Assembly (NCBI GenBank): GCA_019245255.1
Contig: JAFARV010000912.1
Location: 1 to 6,236 of the forward strand
Origin: Acidobacteriaceae bacterium
GTDB taxonomy: Bacteria > Acidobacteriota > Terriglobia > Bryobacterales > Bryobacteraceae
Direction: 5' to 3'
Length of the DNA stretch: 6,236 nucleotides
Below are positions 5,467 to 6,236 of the stretch, piece by piece (position 1 is the first letter of the stretch; every line of letters begins with the position of its first letter). Position numbers and translations under genes: made by a program. The notes beneath the pieces are model-generated. The model was not told the origin of the DNA. It ran no database searches and was given only the letters and a program-made list of their open reading frames with translations.

Positions 5467-6236
5467 GGGTAATCTCCACTTTCTGGGCTTTCTTGCCAGC
5501 TCCGAGCACCAGCCGGGCTCGTTCGAACAGGCGGTCCACAATGTACGTCTGCTGCTGCACCCGATAATTGGTCATCTCGCCCTTGCCATCCGACCCGACG
5601 ACCAAAAGCACCGGGGCTTCCAGGTTTTGAATTCCAGGCCGCATCTGGATAAATGTCTTGGCACCATCGTCGAAGACCCGGACCGGCCGGACTTCCTCCG
5701 TTCCACCGGTGACCCTGTAATCGAAGTTCAGCTTGTCTGCGGTGATCATTGCCGATAGCAGGTGAGCTTCCCGCTTAGTCTGCTCTGCTTGCGCACGCTG
5801 TGCGAGGAGGTGTTGTTGCCATCGTTCGCTGTTTTCCTCCTCGGGATAGCTGAAGGCTGCGCGGGCAATGTAGTCCGTCGGCTTCGAAACAAGCCGCAGG
5901 TAATACGCGCGCCTGTCTGTTGTAATGAGGAGGTTCGTGTCGAGGCCCGGCTCTTGCGGCTTCAGGACGATGACTGACGTGGCGCCTTCACCCTGCCCGT
6001 ACATGGCGGGCGACACATTCCAACGCACCGAATCGCCGATTTGCGCTTCGCCGGTGATGTGCTCGCCAGCCTGCAACTCGATAATGCAAATCCGGAGCGG
6101 CGCGCAAACGATGATCGGCAAACCCGCGCCGTAGGCGTATAGCACACGCCCATCCGCGCCGGCGGCCGGGGTGTTGTGCGCCACTCGCCAAGATTCGCTT
6201 ACGCGCACAGCTTCGAGCGCCGTTGGGTTGAACGGA
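5444..6236 (-). CDS. trbG: TrbG (VirB9-like) conjugal transfer protein, N-terminus outside window
   Basis: TrbG is the VirB9-type periplasmic protein that forms the outer-membrane core complex with the lipoprotein VirB7 equivalent and TrbI. The 263 visible residues include the N-terminal beta domain (AYGAGLPIIVCAPLRICIIE; GDSVRWNV; DTNLLITTDRRAYYLRL) and a helical linker rich in Gln/Glu/Ala. The C-terminal VirB9 domain has NFDYRVTG, RPVRVFDDGAKTFIQM, the NYRVQQQTYIVDRLFERARL strand and KVEITRE near the end. The frame is open to the window edge and reads PFNPTALEAVRV before the GTG at 6208, so that GTG is internal and the signal peptide and true start lie beyond 6236. The reading frame is unbroken. 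Its 3' end overlaps the trbI start by 23 bases, so the two are translationally coupled. Confidence 0.92.
   Translation of the reverse strand, partial: PFNPTALEAVRVSESWRVAHNTPAAGADGRVLYAYGAGLPIIVCAPLRICIIELQAGEHITGEAQIGDSVRWNVSPAMYGQGEGATSVIVLKPQEPGLDTNLLITTDRRAYYLRLVSKPTDYIARAAFSYPEEENSERWQQHLLAQRAQAEQTKREAHLLSAMITADKLNFDYRVTGGTEEVRPVRVFDDGAKTFIQMRPGIQNLEAPVLLVVGSDGKGEMTNYRVQQQTYIVDRLFERARLVLGAGKKAQKVEITREQHPKG

Noticed and set aside
5444..6208. GTG 6208 as the trbG start
   Set aside because: The frame continues with plausible mature-protein sequence to the window edge, and no signal peptide follows 6208.

Overview
The window looks like one end of an integrative and conjugative element (ICE), or an integrated conjugative plasmid, from a GC-rich proteobacterium. 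The evidence is Trb-type (IncP/Tn4371-like, VirB9/VirB10 homologous) type IV secretion genes that run, in one direction and almost without gaps, into a regulatory/excisionase-like module and a tyrosine integrase. A beta- or gammaproteobacterial host is likely from the Trb proteins, but the genus cannot be read from this stretch.

Minus strand, from the right edge (6236) leftwards to 1594: trbG (VirB9-like, N-terminus outside the window); trbI (VirB10-like, split by a single-base frameshift in a GGGCCCC run near 5092-5098); a small protein made of two tandem ribbon-helix-helix-like repeats; a small protein with two membrane segments; a 109-residue helical protein of unknown function; a helix-turn-helix protein likely to be the excisionase/recombination directionality factor; and a complete tyrosine recombinase. 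Neighbouring genes overlap by 4-23 bases or are separated by 13-33 bases, so the seven genes probably form one transcription unit in which integrase and excisionase lie downstream of the conjugation genes.

Plus strand, 112-1571: an abiEi-abiEii type IV toxin-antitoxin / abortive-infection pair that meets the integrase tail to tail with only 22 bases between the stops. The antitoxin is intact. The toxin starts at a GTG (716) that overlaps the antitoxin end and carries a single-base frameshift at about 821, so it is broken as written. Bases 1-111 hold no gene; they contain a short direct repeat, an interrupted dyad and a possible -10 element in front of abiEi.

Taken together, the right part would build the outer-membrane core of the mating apparatus (TrbG/TrbI) and then control excision and integration (HTH protein plus integrase), while AbiE would be defence or stabilisation cargo next to the integrase. 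Two frameshifts, both explained by one extra base in a short G/C run, affect the toxin and TrbI. Either the element is decaying or the sequence carries indel errors. I see no fully new system; the least explained part is the three-gene block between trbI and the excisionase-like gene (3025-3899), led by the tandem ribbon-helix-helix protein.
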